Positions 1-5,607 of a stretch of 6,557 nucleotides of DNA are shown piece after piece. Position numbers and translations under genes: made by a program. The notes beneath the pieces were generated by a model, which worked only from the letters and a program-made list of their open reading frames with translations, was not told where the DNA came from and did not search any database. Source of the DNA: Gammaproteobacteria bacterium (GTDB lineage Bacteria; Pseudomonadota; Gammaproteobacteria; Chromatiales; Chromatiaceae); contig JAUXGQ010000092.1 of NCBI GenBank assembly GCA_030621975.1, positions 1-6,557 of the forward strand. The letters run 5' to 3'. Positions within the stretch are counted from its first letter, which is position 1. Every line of letters begins with the position of its first letter.

Positions 1-534
1 GGCGTCATAGGCCGAGCGGTCTTCCGGGGGCAAAGCCCGGTCAGCGCCGATCAGCTCGCCCGCGGCGGAAAAAATATCCGGATCTAACACGACGTCCTGT
101 GCGCGTATGCCCTGCTCGTCCTGTTTCAGGATCTCCCCTTGAGCCGTATAAAACTTGATGCCGTTGCGATCGTCCGGAATATGAGAGCCGGTCACCATGA
201 GGGTCGGAATACCCCGTTGCAGACCGAAATACGCCAGGCTTGGCGTGGCAACCCGGCCACAGTTGACAGGCCGGTAACCCAGGTCTTTGACGGCGCGGGC
301 GCAGGCCTCCATGATGCGTCCCGAGCTGGACCGGTAGTCTCCGGCAATCCCGACCTCCGTTTCCTTGCGTGGTTTTCCCGGGGTCTCCAGGTACTGAAGA
401 AAGGCGGCGGTATAGGCATAACAGACCCTGTCCGTCATGTCGGCAGCGAGTCCGCGGGCACCGCTGGTGCCGAATTTGACACCACTGAGTTCCATCAGGC
501 TTGCGATGCGTACGTGGGTTTCCGTCTCGGTCAT
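1..534 (-). CDS. Phosphomannomutase/phosphoglucomutase, N-terminal part (partial)
   Basis: This is the first 178 codons of an alpha-D-phosphohexomutase, read on the minus strand from ATG at 534-532; the gene leaves the window at position 1. Enzymes of this family interconvert hexose 6- and 1-phosphates in the cytoplasm through a phosphoserine, supplying sugar nucleotides for polysaccharide or LPS synthesis. Visible motifs are KFGTSGARG (residues about 20-28), GIAGDYRSSSGRI (63-73) and the catalytic-serine loop VTGSHIPDDRNGIKFY (114-129, Ser117). The VTGSHIP form is typical of the bacterial phosphomannomutase subgroup rather than GlmM. The metal-binding and sugar-specificity loops lie beyond the edge, so the substrate cannot be fixed. 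An in-frame TAG at 570-568 limits upstream extension and there is no strong Shine-Dalgarno sequence. A second ATG at codon 13 is a possible alternative start. The gene is divergent from the rest of the window. Confidence 0.93.
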   Translation of the reverse strand, partial: MTETETHVRIASLMELSGVKFGTSGARGLAADMTDRVCYAYTAAFLQYLETPGKPRKETEVGIAGDYRSSSGRIMEACARAVKDLGYRPVNCGRVATPSLAYFGLQRGIPTLMVTGSHIPDDRNGIKFYTAQGEILKQDEQGIRAQDVVLDPDIFSAAGELIGADRALPPEDRSAYDA

Positions 535-569
535 GGACTGAACTTCGTGATTGAGAAAAGGTGGCAGCT

Positions 570-578
570 ACTATAGCA
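570..578 (-). promoter_or_regulatory. Candidate extended -10 promoter for the mutase gene
   Basis: On the minus strand, positions 578-570 read TGCTATAGT, an extended -10 motif (TGn followed by TATAGT, one mismatch to TATAAT). No recognisable -35 hexamer lies 16-18 bp upstream, as is common for extended -10 promoters. The expected transcript start is about 30 nt before the ATG at 534. This is a motif match only. Confidence 0.4.
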
Positions 579-655
579 TGAGCGCAGATGCACCTGGCTC
601 CGTACGGTGTGAATATCTCCCGCTACATCCATGCCGCCAACACCCCCACAGAATC

Positions 656-808
656 CTGTCGTCCAACCGTTCGATCACCCTCGGTACTATGGTGCTGGCC
701 GGCGTGATCATAGTGCTGACCCTGGTCGGTTCGAAAAACCTGCCCGGCCTGCTGGAAGTCACCCTGTTCCAACCCTTTGCGCTGGAGGCGCAGAGAAGAC
801 CAGGATAA
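656..808 (+). pseudogene. Remnant of an MscK/MscS-type mechanosensitive channel
   Basis: The plus-strand frame through 656-808 encodes a short stretch with a hydrophobic helix (ITLGTMVLAGVIIVLTLVG) followed by KNLPGLLEVTLFQPFALE. The NLPGLLE motif after a transmembrane helix matches the segment just before the pore domain in large MscK-like members of the MscS family, where the chain normally continues into a conserved SYAITT-like segment and the pore helix. Here the resemblance stops at about 784-790, where a dispersed GGCGCAGAG-type repeat begins, and the frame ends at TAA 806-808. The pore helix and the cytoplasmic beta domain are missing. Upstream of about 656 the frame has no recognisable channel character and no convincing start with a ribosome site. 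I read it as a decayed fragment, not a working gene. The family assignment rests on motif memory, not a search. Confidence 0.5.
785..802 (+). repeat. Dispersed GAGGCGCAGAGAARACCA repeat, copy 1
   Basis: GAGGCGCAGAGAAGACCA here matches, in inverted orientation, positions 2206-2189 with 17 of 18 bases identical. The copy coincides with the point where the mechanosensitive-channel remnant loses its family resemblance. The CAGAG core also resembles the ACAGAG units at 3231-3257. Confidence 0.55.
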
Positions 809-876
809 TTAGCGTTTCTCTTAAAGATAATTCCGCGGCAGGCGCAGACTGCGCTTCCGGATTCGGTTTTATCCTG
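801..876. repeat. Inverted repeat with an inner GCGCA hairpin
   Basis: CAGGATAA (801-808) is matched by its exact reverse complement TTATCCTG (869-876). Inside lies a compact palindrome GCGCAGACTGCGC (842-854), which could form a 5-bp stem with a 3-nt loop. No T-tract follows the inner stem directly, so it is a poor intrinsic terminator. It may be part of a small mobile or decayed repeat element. Confidence 0.4.
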
Positions 877-883
877 CGATAAT
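875..883 (+). promoter_or_regulatory. Candidate extended -10 promoter for the partner-switching module
   Basis: Positions 875-883 read TGCGATAAT, an extended -10 element with GATAAT differing from TATAAT by one base. The best-placed upstream hexamer (TTCCGG, 855-860) is a weak -35. The expected transcript start is near 890, about 65 nt before the GTG start at 955. It would drive the phosphatase and possibly the next two genes. This is a motif match only. Confidence 0.35.
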
Positions 884-944
884 CTCCAGCCCGGATCCCG
901 ACCGCTCGAGTGGGAGCACCGGACCCGGTCGTTTTTCTATCATC

Positions 945-950
945 AGGGGG
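945..950 (+). promoter_or_regulatory. Ribosome binding site deciding a GTG start
   Basis: AGGGGG lies 4 nt before GTG at 955. It supports that start over the in-frame GTG at 910. The ATG at 953 is followed directly by TGA in its own frame and cannot be used. Confidence 0.6.
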
Positions 951-954
951 ACAT

Positions 955-2175
955 GTGACAGAAGGCTCCGCGCCAGACCAGCCGGATCGCATATTGCTGG
1001 TCGATGACAATCCGACCAACCTGCAGGTGCTGTATCAGACCCTGGACGGGCGCGGCTACCGCCTGCTGATCGCCAAATCCGGCGAACAGGCGCTTAGCGT
1101 CTCCGCCAAGGCAAAACCGGCCCTGATACTGCTGGACATCATGATGCCGGGTATCGATGGTTTCGAGACCTGCGCACGCCTGAAAGCCGATGCGGCGACA
1201 GCGGATTCGGCGGTGATCTTCCTGTCGGCCCTGAACGAAGCCAGCGACAAGGTCCGGGGCCTGGCGTTGGGGGCCGTGGACTACATCGCCAAACCATTCG
1301 ACGCGGAGGAAGTGATCGCGCGGGTGGAAACCCACCTCAAGATTCGCCGCCTGGAACACAGCCTGAGCCGCAAGAACCGCGAACTCGAGGCCATCAATCA
1401 GCGCATGAAACTGGACCTGGAAGCCGCCGCCAGGGTACAGCAGTCGCTGCTGCCCAGTGAACTCCCCGAGCACGGCAGGGCGCATTTCGCCTGGCGCTAC
1501 CGCCCCTGCGATGAGCTGGCGGGGGATTGCCTTAACGTATTCGCTTTCGATGATCGCTACATCGGCCTGTATGTAGTCGACGTGAGCGGGCACGGCGTAT
1601 CCGCGTCCCTGCTGGCGGTAACTATTTCACACAACCTGCGTGTAGGAGGCGGGCTTTCGCTGCTGACCGGTCCGAGCGAGCAGGCGCCCGGCTTCACCAT
1701 CACCAGCCCCGCGGACGTAGCCCAGCGGTTGAACGCCCTTTACCCCATGGAGAGTCCCGCCCGTCTCTATTTCACCTTGCTTTACGGCATTCTGGACACG
1801 GAAACCGGCGAGTTTCGGTTTGTCAGTGCGGGCAATCCCGGGCCGATCCTGGCCCACACCGACGGTGAGGTGGAGATCTTCGACGCGCCGGCTGTGCCCA
1901 TCGGGCTGCTGCCGGATTCCACTTACGAAGACACCGTCATCCAACTGCAAGCCGGTGACCGGCTGTGCCTGCATTCCGATGGTTTGAGCGAGGAGAGGAA
2001 CCAGGAGGGCGAGGTGTTGGGCGGGGAGCGCATGCGCAGCCTGATTTCCCGCGACCGTAACCGGATGCTGGAGGAAAGCCTGGATGCGTTGATAGACGAG
2101 GCGGTACGCTGGCGCGGTAGTGGGCAGTTGCATGACGATGTGGCCATAGTCGCCGTTGAGCTGCTGGGGGGGTAA
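955..2175 (+). CDS. Receiver-PP2C (RsbU/SpoIIE-type) serine phosphatase response regulator
   Basis: This cytoplasmic protein of about 406 residues joins a CheY-like receiver to a PPM/SpoIIE phosphatase; such proteins dephosphorylate STAS anti-anti-sigma factors once the receiver is phosphorylated. Numbered from GTG 955, the receiver (about 12-125) keeps the acidic pair D17-D18, phosphoacceptor D61 in LLDIMMP, S91 and K113 in AKPF, so it looks functional. A charged, probably coiled-coil linker (about 130-165) leads into ARVQQSLLP. The phosphatase domain shows AGD (D191), DVSGHG (D209), SDG (D342) and DD (394-395), the expected metal ligands. I chose GTG 955 because AGGGGG at 945-950 precedes it; an in-frame GTG at 910 would add 15 poorly family-like residues. 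It is first in a module with the kinase and STAS genes downstream. The cognate histidine kinase is not in the window. Confidence 0.93.
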   Translation: MTEGSAPDQPDRILLVDDNPTNLQVLYQTLDGRGYRLLIAKSGEQALSVSAKAKPALILLDIMMPGIDGFETCARLKADAATADSAVIFLSALNEASDKVRGLALGAVDYIAKPFDAEEVIARVETHLKIRRLEHSLSRKNRELEAINQRMKLDLEAAARVQQSLLPSELPEHGRAHFAWRYRPCDELAGDCLNVFAFDDRYIGLYVVDVSGHGVSASLLAVTISHNLRVGGGLSLLTGPSEQAPGFTITSPADVAQRLNALYPMESPARLYFTLLYGILDTETGEFRFVSAGNPGPILAHTDGEVEIFDAPAVPIGLLPDSTYEDTVIQLQAGDRLCLHSDGLSEERNQEGEVLGGERMRSLISRDRNRMLEESLDALIDEAVRWRGSGQLHDDVAIVAVELLGG

Positions 2176-2195
2176 CCCCATATCGTTTTGGTTTT
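2165..2195 (+). terminator. Weak terminator-like hairpin at the end of the phosphatase gene
   Basis: TGGGG (2165-2169) can pair with CCCCA (2176-2180), followed by the T-rich stretch TATCGTTTTGGTTTT. The stem is only 5 bp and overlaps the stop codon, and the T-tract is interrupted, so termination would be weak or partial. It could lower expression of the downstream kinase and STAS genes relative to the phosphatase. Confidence 0.25.
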
Positions 2196-2252
2196 CTCTG
2201 CGCCTCTGCGCGAGTAGAGCATAAAGACATTAGTAACGAGATGGGGTAACCC
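2169..2252. repeat. Pair of GGGGTAACCC direct repeats
   Basis: GGGGTAACCC occurs at 2169-2178, including the phosphatase stop codon, and again at 2243-2252. Between the copies is a 64-bp segment that contains the second copy of the dispersed CAGAG-type repeat. The arrangement resembles a small insertion flanked by a target duplication, but chance is not excluded. Confidence 0.4.
2189..2206 (-). repeat. Dispersed GAGGCGCAGAGAARACCA repeat, copy 2
   Basis: On the minus strand this reads GAGGCGCAGAGAAAACCA, one base different from the copy at 785-802. It lies in the 179-bp gap between the phosphatase and kinase genes, and is preceded on its own strand by a further GCGCA unit. Confidence 0.55.
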
Positions 2253-2354
2253 GGACCTCGCGCCGGGGTAAAACATGTTCTGAATTAAGAAAAAGTGGTA
2301 GAGTCCCCACGCACCGATGGTTTGAATGATTGATCGGTACTTCAGGCAAACTCC

Positions 2355-2777
2355 ATGGCACAGACGCAACAACTGGCTGAATTTCGCTTCCCCGCCCGCA
2401 CGGACCGGCTGCGCCCGGCCCGCCAGGTGGTAAGAGATGCCTTACAAGCCCTTGGCTGCGGTAAGGAGTACATCGATCACACGGTGCTTGCGGTCGACGA
2501 AGCGACATGCAACGTGATAAGGCATGCCTATGCGGGCGACGAGAACGGCGAGGTCATTCTGCAGGTGCTCACCCGCGGGGATGCACTCGTGATCCGGCTG
2601 ATCGACTTCGCACCGCCGGTAGACCTGGCGACGATTAAACCCCGGGATCTGGATGACGTACGCCCGGGTGGCTTGGGAACGCACATCATCCGCGAGATCA
2701 TGGACAAACTGGAGTTTGTAAAACCGCCGCGGGGCGCCGGAAATGTGCTGGAAATGACCAGGAAACTGGAAGCTTAA
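2355..2777 (+). CDS. RsbW-like anti-sigma factor / serine-protein kinase (HATPase_c_2)
   Basis: This 140-residue protein has the single ATP-binding fold of the RsbW/SpoIIAB family, which either holds a sigma factor or phosphorylates a STAS antagonist on serine. The N box is VDEATCNVIRHAY (47-59), with the Mg-binding N53 and the preceding E49. The G1 region is LIDFAPPVD (82-90, D84), and the G2 region is PGGLGTHIIREIMD (104-117). The length and the absence of a dimerisation (DHp) or sensor domain fit an RsbW-type protein rather than a sensory histidine kinase. The start ATG at 2355 has only a weak AGG at 2344-2346 upstream. It sits between the PP2C phosphatase and the STAS gene, the classical partner-switch set. 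The client could be a sigma factor elsewhere or another protein; nothing in the window identifies it. Confidence 0.9.
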   Translation: MAQTQQLAEFRFPARTDRLRPARQVVRDALQALGCGKEYIDHTVLAVDEATCNVIRHAYAGDENGEVILQVLTRGDALVIRLIDFAPPVDLATIKPRDLDDVRPGGLGTHIIREIMDKLEFVKPPRGAGNVLEMTRKLEA

Positions 2778-2821
2778 CGACATCGGGGGGTGCCTCCGGG
2801 TTTAACAGATTGGAAACCGCA

Positions 2822-3154
2822 ATGGAATCACAGACACACAAAGAAGGCTCATACACCATTTTAAGGCTCAGTGGCGAAATTGATTTCCACGTTTCTCCGA
2901 AGGTTCGGGAGGCTGTGCTCGCCGGCCTGGACGAGGGCCAGAATCTGTTGGTAGACCTCTCGGGCGTCAGCTACATAGACAGTTCAGGAATCGCCAGTCT
3001 GGTCGAGGGGTATCAGCACGCCAAGGGCAAGAGCCTGTCGTTTGCCCTGCTCGGCGTCAGGGACGGGGTCATGAGCGTGTTGAAGTTGACGCGCCTGGAC
3101 AAGGTTTTCCCCATGTTCGACTCCGTCGAAGCGGCAACGGCCGCGAATAAATAA
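2822..3154 (+). CDS. STAS-domain anti-anti-sigma factor (RsbV/SpoIIAA-like; possible MlaB role)
   Basis: A single STAS domain fills this 110-residue protein. The strand LLVDLSGVSYIDSSGIASL (42-60) carries the D53-S54-S55-G56 site where RsbV/SpoIIAA proteins are phosphorylated by their kinase; S54 is the likely target by analogy. The second half, FALLGVRDGVMSVLKLTRLD, is typical of the fold. I chose ATG 2822, with GGAAA at 2812-2816, over an in-frame TTG at 2810 that lacks a ribosome site. It follows the kinase by 44 bp and is probably cotranscribed. In Mla systems MlaB is also a STAS protein and binds the ATPase MlaF. This gene sits directly before mlaF, so an MlaB-like role is possible, but its intact phosphorylation motif and kinase neighbour favour the partner-switch role. 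Confidence 0.9.
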   Translation: MESQTHKEGSYTILRLSGEIDFHVSPKVREAVLAGLDEGQNLLVDLSGVSYIDSSGIASLVEGYQHAKGKSLSFALLGVRDGVMSVLKLTRLDKVFPMFDSVEAATAANK

Positions 3155-3227
3155 ACCGTAAATTAGTCGCGAACTCGGACGCTGCATAGCTTAACGGTAT
3201 CCAGGTCGAGAATTTTCGTAACTATTC

Positions 3228-3356
3228 ACCACAGAGAACACAGAGTGCACAGAGAATTAGATTCGGCATCGTTTAATTCCATCCACCAGACGTCGGACAT
3301 CGAAATTAATCAACAAATCGATTCTGTAACCACCCAAACTCTGTGATCTCTGTGGT
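3228..3356. repeat. ACAGAG-based inverted-repeat element upstream of mlaF
   Basis: The left arm ACCACAGAGAACACAGAGT (3228-3246) and the reverse complement of the right arm (3338-3356) agree at 18 of 19 positions. The left side continues as three 9-nt units, ACAGAGAAC, ACAGAGTGC and ACAGAGAAT (3231-3257); the right side has two, CTCTGTGAT and CTCTGTGGT (3339-3356). The inner part of about 90 bp has no coding character. The gap 3155-3389 holds nothing else I can support, so this element occupies most of the space where an mla promoter would be expected. It looks like a miniature dispersed intergenic repeat; no transposase is nearby. Confidence 0.7.
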
Positions 3357-3389
3357 TAACTGAATAAATACGGATTATTTTGCCCGAAA

Positions 3390-4199
3390 ATGACTCAAGC
3401 GACATCCGGGAACGCGGTCATCGAGGTTGAAAACCTGGTAGTGGGATATGGGGACCGGACCGTTCTCAACGGCATTACCCTGTCCGTCGACAGTGGTGAG
3501 ATCCGGGTCATCATGGGCGGCAGCGGTTCGGGAAAAACCACCCTGTTGCGCTCCCTGCTGGGCCTGAAAGAGATCGCTTCCGGCAGCATCCACCTGCTGG
3601 GCAAAAAGTTTCACTACGGATACCCGAAGCACATGAGCGAGGTGCGCAGGCAGATGGGGGTGGCCTTCCAGGGTGGCGCGCTGTTCGGCTCCATGACCGT
3701 GGGCGAGAACATCCGGTTGCCGCTGCGGGAACATACCCGCCTCGATGAAAACACCATGCGGATCATGACCCGCATTAAGCTAGAACTGGTCAATCTGGCG
3801 GGCTTCGAGGACCTGATGCCTTCTGAACTGTCGGGGGGCATGGTCAAACGCGCCGCCCTGGCCCGCTCGATCATCCTGGACCCCAAGCTGCTGTTCTTCG
3901 ACGAACCGTCTGCCGGACTCGATCCGGTCACCTCCGCCGAACTGGATGAACTCATTCTTCGGGTGCGTGGTGCCACCAGGACCACCATCGTGGTCGTGAC
4001 CCATGAACTGGACAGCGCCCTGAAGATCGCAGACCGCATCACGGTACTGGGCAAGGGGGAGGTGCTGATGACCGGCACCGTAGAAGAGATCCGGAACAGC
4101 GACGACAGCCGAATCCAGGACATGCTCCACCGGCGTCCTCGCGAGGAGGACCAGGATCCGGAAGATTATCTGCGGCGCCTTACCGCCAAGCGGCACTAG
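3390..4199 (+). CDS. mlaF: MlaF, ATPase of the Mla phospholipid ABC transporter
   Basis: This 269-residue cytoplasmic ATPase powers exchange of phospholipids between the inner membrane and periplasmic MlaC, in complex with MlaE and MlaD. All ABC motifs are present: Walker A GGSGSGKTT (43-51), Q-loop Q94 in VAFQGGALF, signature LSGGMVKRAALARS (147-160), Walker B LLFFDEP (167-173, E172 catalytic), D-loop SAGLDP, and switch H205 in VVTHE. The FQGGALFGSMTVGENI stretch and the LSGGM signature are characteristic of the MlaF/Ttg2A group rather than general importers. The acidic tail (REEDQDPEDY) resembles the C-terminal extension that in this family contacts the partner ATPase. The ATG at 3390 lacks a clear ribosome site. 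mlaE starts 13 bp after its stop. The upstream gap carries a repeat element. Confidence 0.96.
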   Translation: MTQATSGNAVIEVENLVVGYGDRTVLNGITLSVDSGEIRVIMGGSGSGKTTLLRSLLGLKEIASGSIHLLGKKFHYGYPKHMSEVRRQMGVAFQGGALFGSMTVGENIRLPLREHTRLDENTMRIMTRIKLELVNLAGFEDLMPSELSGGMVKRAALARSIILDPKLLFFDEPSAGLDPVTSAELDELILRVRGATRTTIVVVTHELDSALKIADRITVLGKGEVLMTGTVEEIRNSDDSRIQDMLHRRPREEDQDPEDYLRRLTAKRH

Positions 4200-4212
4200 C
4201 AGCCTGTCCTAG

Positions 4213-5001
4213 ATGATCAAATACGTAGAAAGATTCGGCGACTACGTGCTTTACGTGCTGGAACAGATCGGCTGGATGGCGACCCTGCTGTTCAAGTCCC
4301 TGTATGCCTTTGCGAAGCCACCCTACGACCTGTTTGCCGTGGTCCGGCAGATCCACTTTATCGGAGCCCGCTCGCTGTACGTGATCCTGGTCGCAGGCGG
4401 ATTCACCGGTATGGTGCTCGCCCTGCAATTTTACAATACCCTGGAACGGTTCGGTTCCATCGATCTGCTGGGCTCGGCAACAGCCCTGGCGCTGGTGCGG
4501 GAACTCGGCCCCGTAATGGCGGCCCTGATGGTGATCGGGCGGGCCGGCTCCGCCATGTGCGCAGAGATTGGCATCATGCGGATTTCGGAGCAGATCGACG
4601 CGCTGGAGTGTATGGCCATCGATCCCTACCGATATCTGATCGCGCCGAAGATTATCGCCGGCATCATATCCGTGCCCCTGTTGACCAGCGTGTTCAATGT
4701 GATTGGTATCCTGGGAGGCTACCTGGTCGGGGTGCTGATCTTCGGCCTGAGTGAAGGCGCCTACTTCGACAGCATGTACGCAGGCGTGGAATGGAATGAT
4801 GTAGAGATGGGGCTTTACAAGTCGTTGGTGTTCGGTCTGATTCTGACCTGGATCGCCACCGCCAAGGGTTATTTTCTGCATCTGGACCGACGCGGGGCCT
4901 ATGGGGCCGAAGGGGTCAGCCGGACCACTACCGATGCCGTGGTCCTGTCCTCGATCACCGTTCTGTTCGGGGATTACCTGATCGGCGCGCTCATGTTGTA
5001 A
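4213..5001 (+). CDS. mlaE: MlaE, permease of the Mla phospholipid ABC transporter
   Basis: This is a 262-residue inner-membrane protein of the MlaE/YrbE permease family, about the usual length. It has an amphipathic N-terminal region (about 1-50), then several hydrophobic segments: about 54-76, 88-108, 146-178, 201-222 and 240-261. The family hallmark runs through 95-131: VRELGPVMAALMVIGRAGS, then AEIG and EQIDAL. The protein forms the membrane dimer under the MlaD ring and is driven by MlaF. It follows mlaF by 13 bp and ends directly before the mlaD leader region, so it is clearly in the same operon. The ATG at 4213 has no strong Shine-Dalgarno sequence and probably depends on coupling to mlaF translation. 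Confidence 0.96.
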   Translation: MIKYVERFGDYVLYVLEQIGWMATLLFKSLYAFAKPPYDLFAVVRQIHFIGARSLYVILVAGGFTGMVLALQFYNTLERFGSIDLLGSATALALVRELGPVMAALMVIGRAGSAMCAEIGIMRISEQIDALECMAIDPYRYLIAPKIIAGIISVPLLTSVFNVIGILGGYLVGVLIFGLSEGAYFDSMYAGVEWNDVEMGLYKSLVFGLILTWIATAKGYFLHLDRRGAYGAEGVSRTTTDAVVLSSITVLFGDYLIGALML

Positions 5002-5010
5002 TTGCAACCC

Positions 5011-5015
5011 GGGAG
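5011..5015 (+). promoter_or_regulatory. Ribosome binding site deciding the mlaD start
   Basis: GGGAG lies 7 nt before ATG 5023, supporting this start over TTG 5002. Confidence 0.6.
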
Positions 5016-5022
5016 TTGCTCT

Positions 5023-5484
5023 ATGATAAATCGAATCAATATCCAGATAGTCGTCGGCTTCTTCGTAATATTCGGGCTGCTGGCGTTCGCCTTTCTCGCC
5101 GTCAAGCTAGGCGGGATCGGCAACCTCGATCACGACCACTACACCCTGAAGGCGCGCTTCGACTCCGTCTCCGGTCTCAAACAAGGGGCCGACGTGGAGG
5201 TGGCCGGCGTTATCGTCGGCAAGGTGCAGAATATCAGCCTGGATGCGGACGAGTATGAATCCATCGTGGAAATATCCATCCCCAACGATGTCAAACTTCA
5301 GGAGGACACTATCGCCTCGGTCCGCAGCACCGGGCTCATCGGCGGCAAGTTCATCAAGGTCTCCCCCGGCGGTTCCGAAGAGCTGCTGCAAGCGGGTGAC
5401 GAGATTACCGAGACCGAATCTTCGGTCAGTCTGGAGGAGTTGATCAGCAAATACATCTTTGAAAGCGAGGGGGATAGCAAGTAG
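5023..5484 (+). CDS. mlaD: MlaD, MCE-domain lipid-binding subunit of the Mla transporter
   Basis: This 153-residue membrane-anchored protein has one N-terminal helix (about 8-28, IVVGFFVIFGLLAFAFLAV) and one MCE domain (about 40-117) facing the periplasm. The domain includes YTLKARFDSVSGLKQGADVE, AGVIVGKV and STGLIGGKFIKVSPGG. In the family a hexameric MlaD ring forms a hydrophobic pore through which lipids pass between MlaE and MlaC. A short C-terminal helical tail (SLEELISKYIF) ends the chain, somewhat shorter than the E. coli protein. I chose ATG 5023 because GGGAG at 5011-5015 precedes it by 7 nt; an in-frame TTG at 5002 overlapping the end of mlaE lacks such a site. The stop codon lies in the left arm of the inverted repeat that separates it from mlaC. 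Confidence 0.95.
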   Translation: MINRINIQIVVGFFVIFGLLAFAFLAVKLGGIGNLDHDHYTLKARFDSVSGLKQGADVEVAGVIVGKVQNISLDADEYESIVEISIPNDVKLQEDTIASVRSTGLIGGKFIKVSPGGSEELLQAGDEITETESSVSLEELISKYIFESEGDSK

Positions 5485-5571
5485 CCCGGATATCTCACCA
5501 GGCGGCCGATCCTCCAACCTGCTTTGCCAGATCGACCCAAGATTCCGAACCCCGGTGAGACATCCGGGCTA
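5482..5571. repeat. 90-bp element with 18-bp inverted-repeat ends between mlaD and mlaC
   Basis: TAGCCCGGATATCTCACC (5482-5499) pairs with GGTGAGACATCCGGGCTA (5554-5571) at 17 of 18 positions. The first three bases are the mlaD stop codon. A smaller inner pair, CGATC (5507-5511) and GATCG (5530-5534), lies in the 54-nt loop. The minus-strand transcript would pair fully through one G-U wobble, while the plus-strand transcript has one A-C mismatch. The following sequence GTGGTGCGCACCCC lacks a T-tract, so this is not a standard terminator. It resembles a dispersed palindromic (REP- or MITE-like) element or an mRNA-processing or stability hairpin. Confidence 0.75.
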
Positions 5572-5595
5572 GTGGTGCGCACCCCCGACTTCTAC

Positions 5596-5600
5596 AAAGG
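5596..5600 (+). promoter_or_regulatory. Ribosome binding site deciding the first mlaC start
   Basis: AAAGG lies 7 nt before ATG 5608, which is followed directly by a signal peptide. It supports this start over any codon further upstream in the same open frame, which would place non-family sequence encoded by the repeat element before the signal peptide. Confidence 0.55.
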
Positions 5601-5607
5601 CAGACCC

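Noticed and set aside
139..576. Plus-strand open frame of 145 codons across the left region
   Set aside because: It lies antisense to the phosphomannomutase frame, whose motifs (KFGTSGARG, VTGSHIP) are clear; the plus-strand product has no family features.
551..808. Intact small membrane protein of 85 residues
   Set aside because: Only the part from about 656 looks like protein, as a fragment of a larger channel; the start has no convincing context and the C-terminal end is encoded by a dispersed repeat.
943..1593. Minus-strand open frame of 216 codons, and a second at 1627-2181
   Set aside because: Both are antisense to the receiver-PP2C gene, which keeps all catalytic residues; the minus products are of low-complexity shadow character.
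2313..2338. ACCGAT / ATCGGT inverted repeat before the kinase gene as an operator
   Set aside because: Only 6-bp arms with a 14-bp spacer; expected by chance and with no supporting promoter motif.
3231..3257. CRISPR array suggested by the ACAGAG units
   Set aside because: The units are 9 nt with no spacers of constant length, only three in a row, and no cas genes are present.
3356..3389. Sigma-70 promoter just before mlaF
   Set aside because: AT-rich sequence is present, but no -35/-10 pair with spacing of 16-18 bp could be found; TTAACT and TTATTT are only 13 bp apart.
4180..5007. Minus-strand open frame of 275 codons
   Set aside because: It is an exact shadow of mlaE, rich in H, Q, D and G as expected of antisense to a membrane gene, with no recognisable domain.
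5482..5571. Rho-independent terminator after mlaD
   Set aside because: The loop is 54 nt and no T-tract follows the right arm; mlaC follows in the same direction as part of the same pathway.
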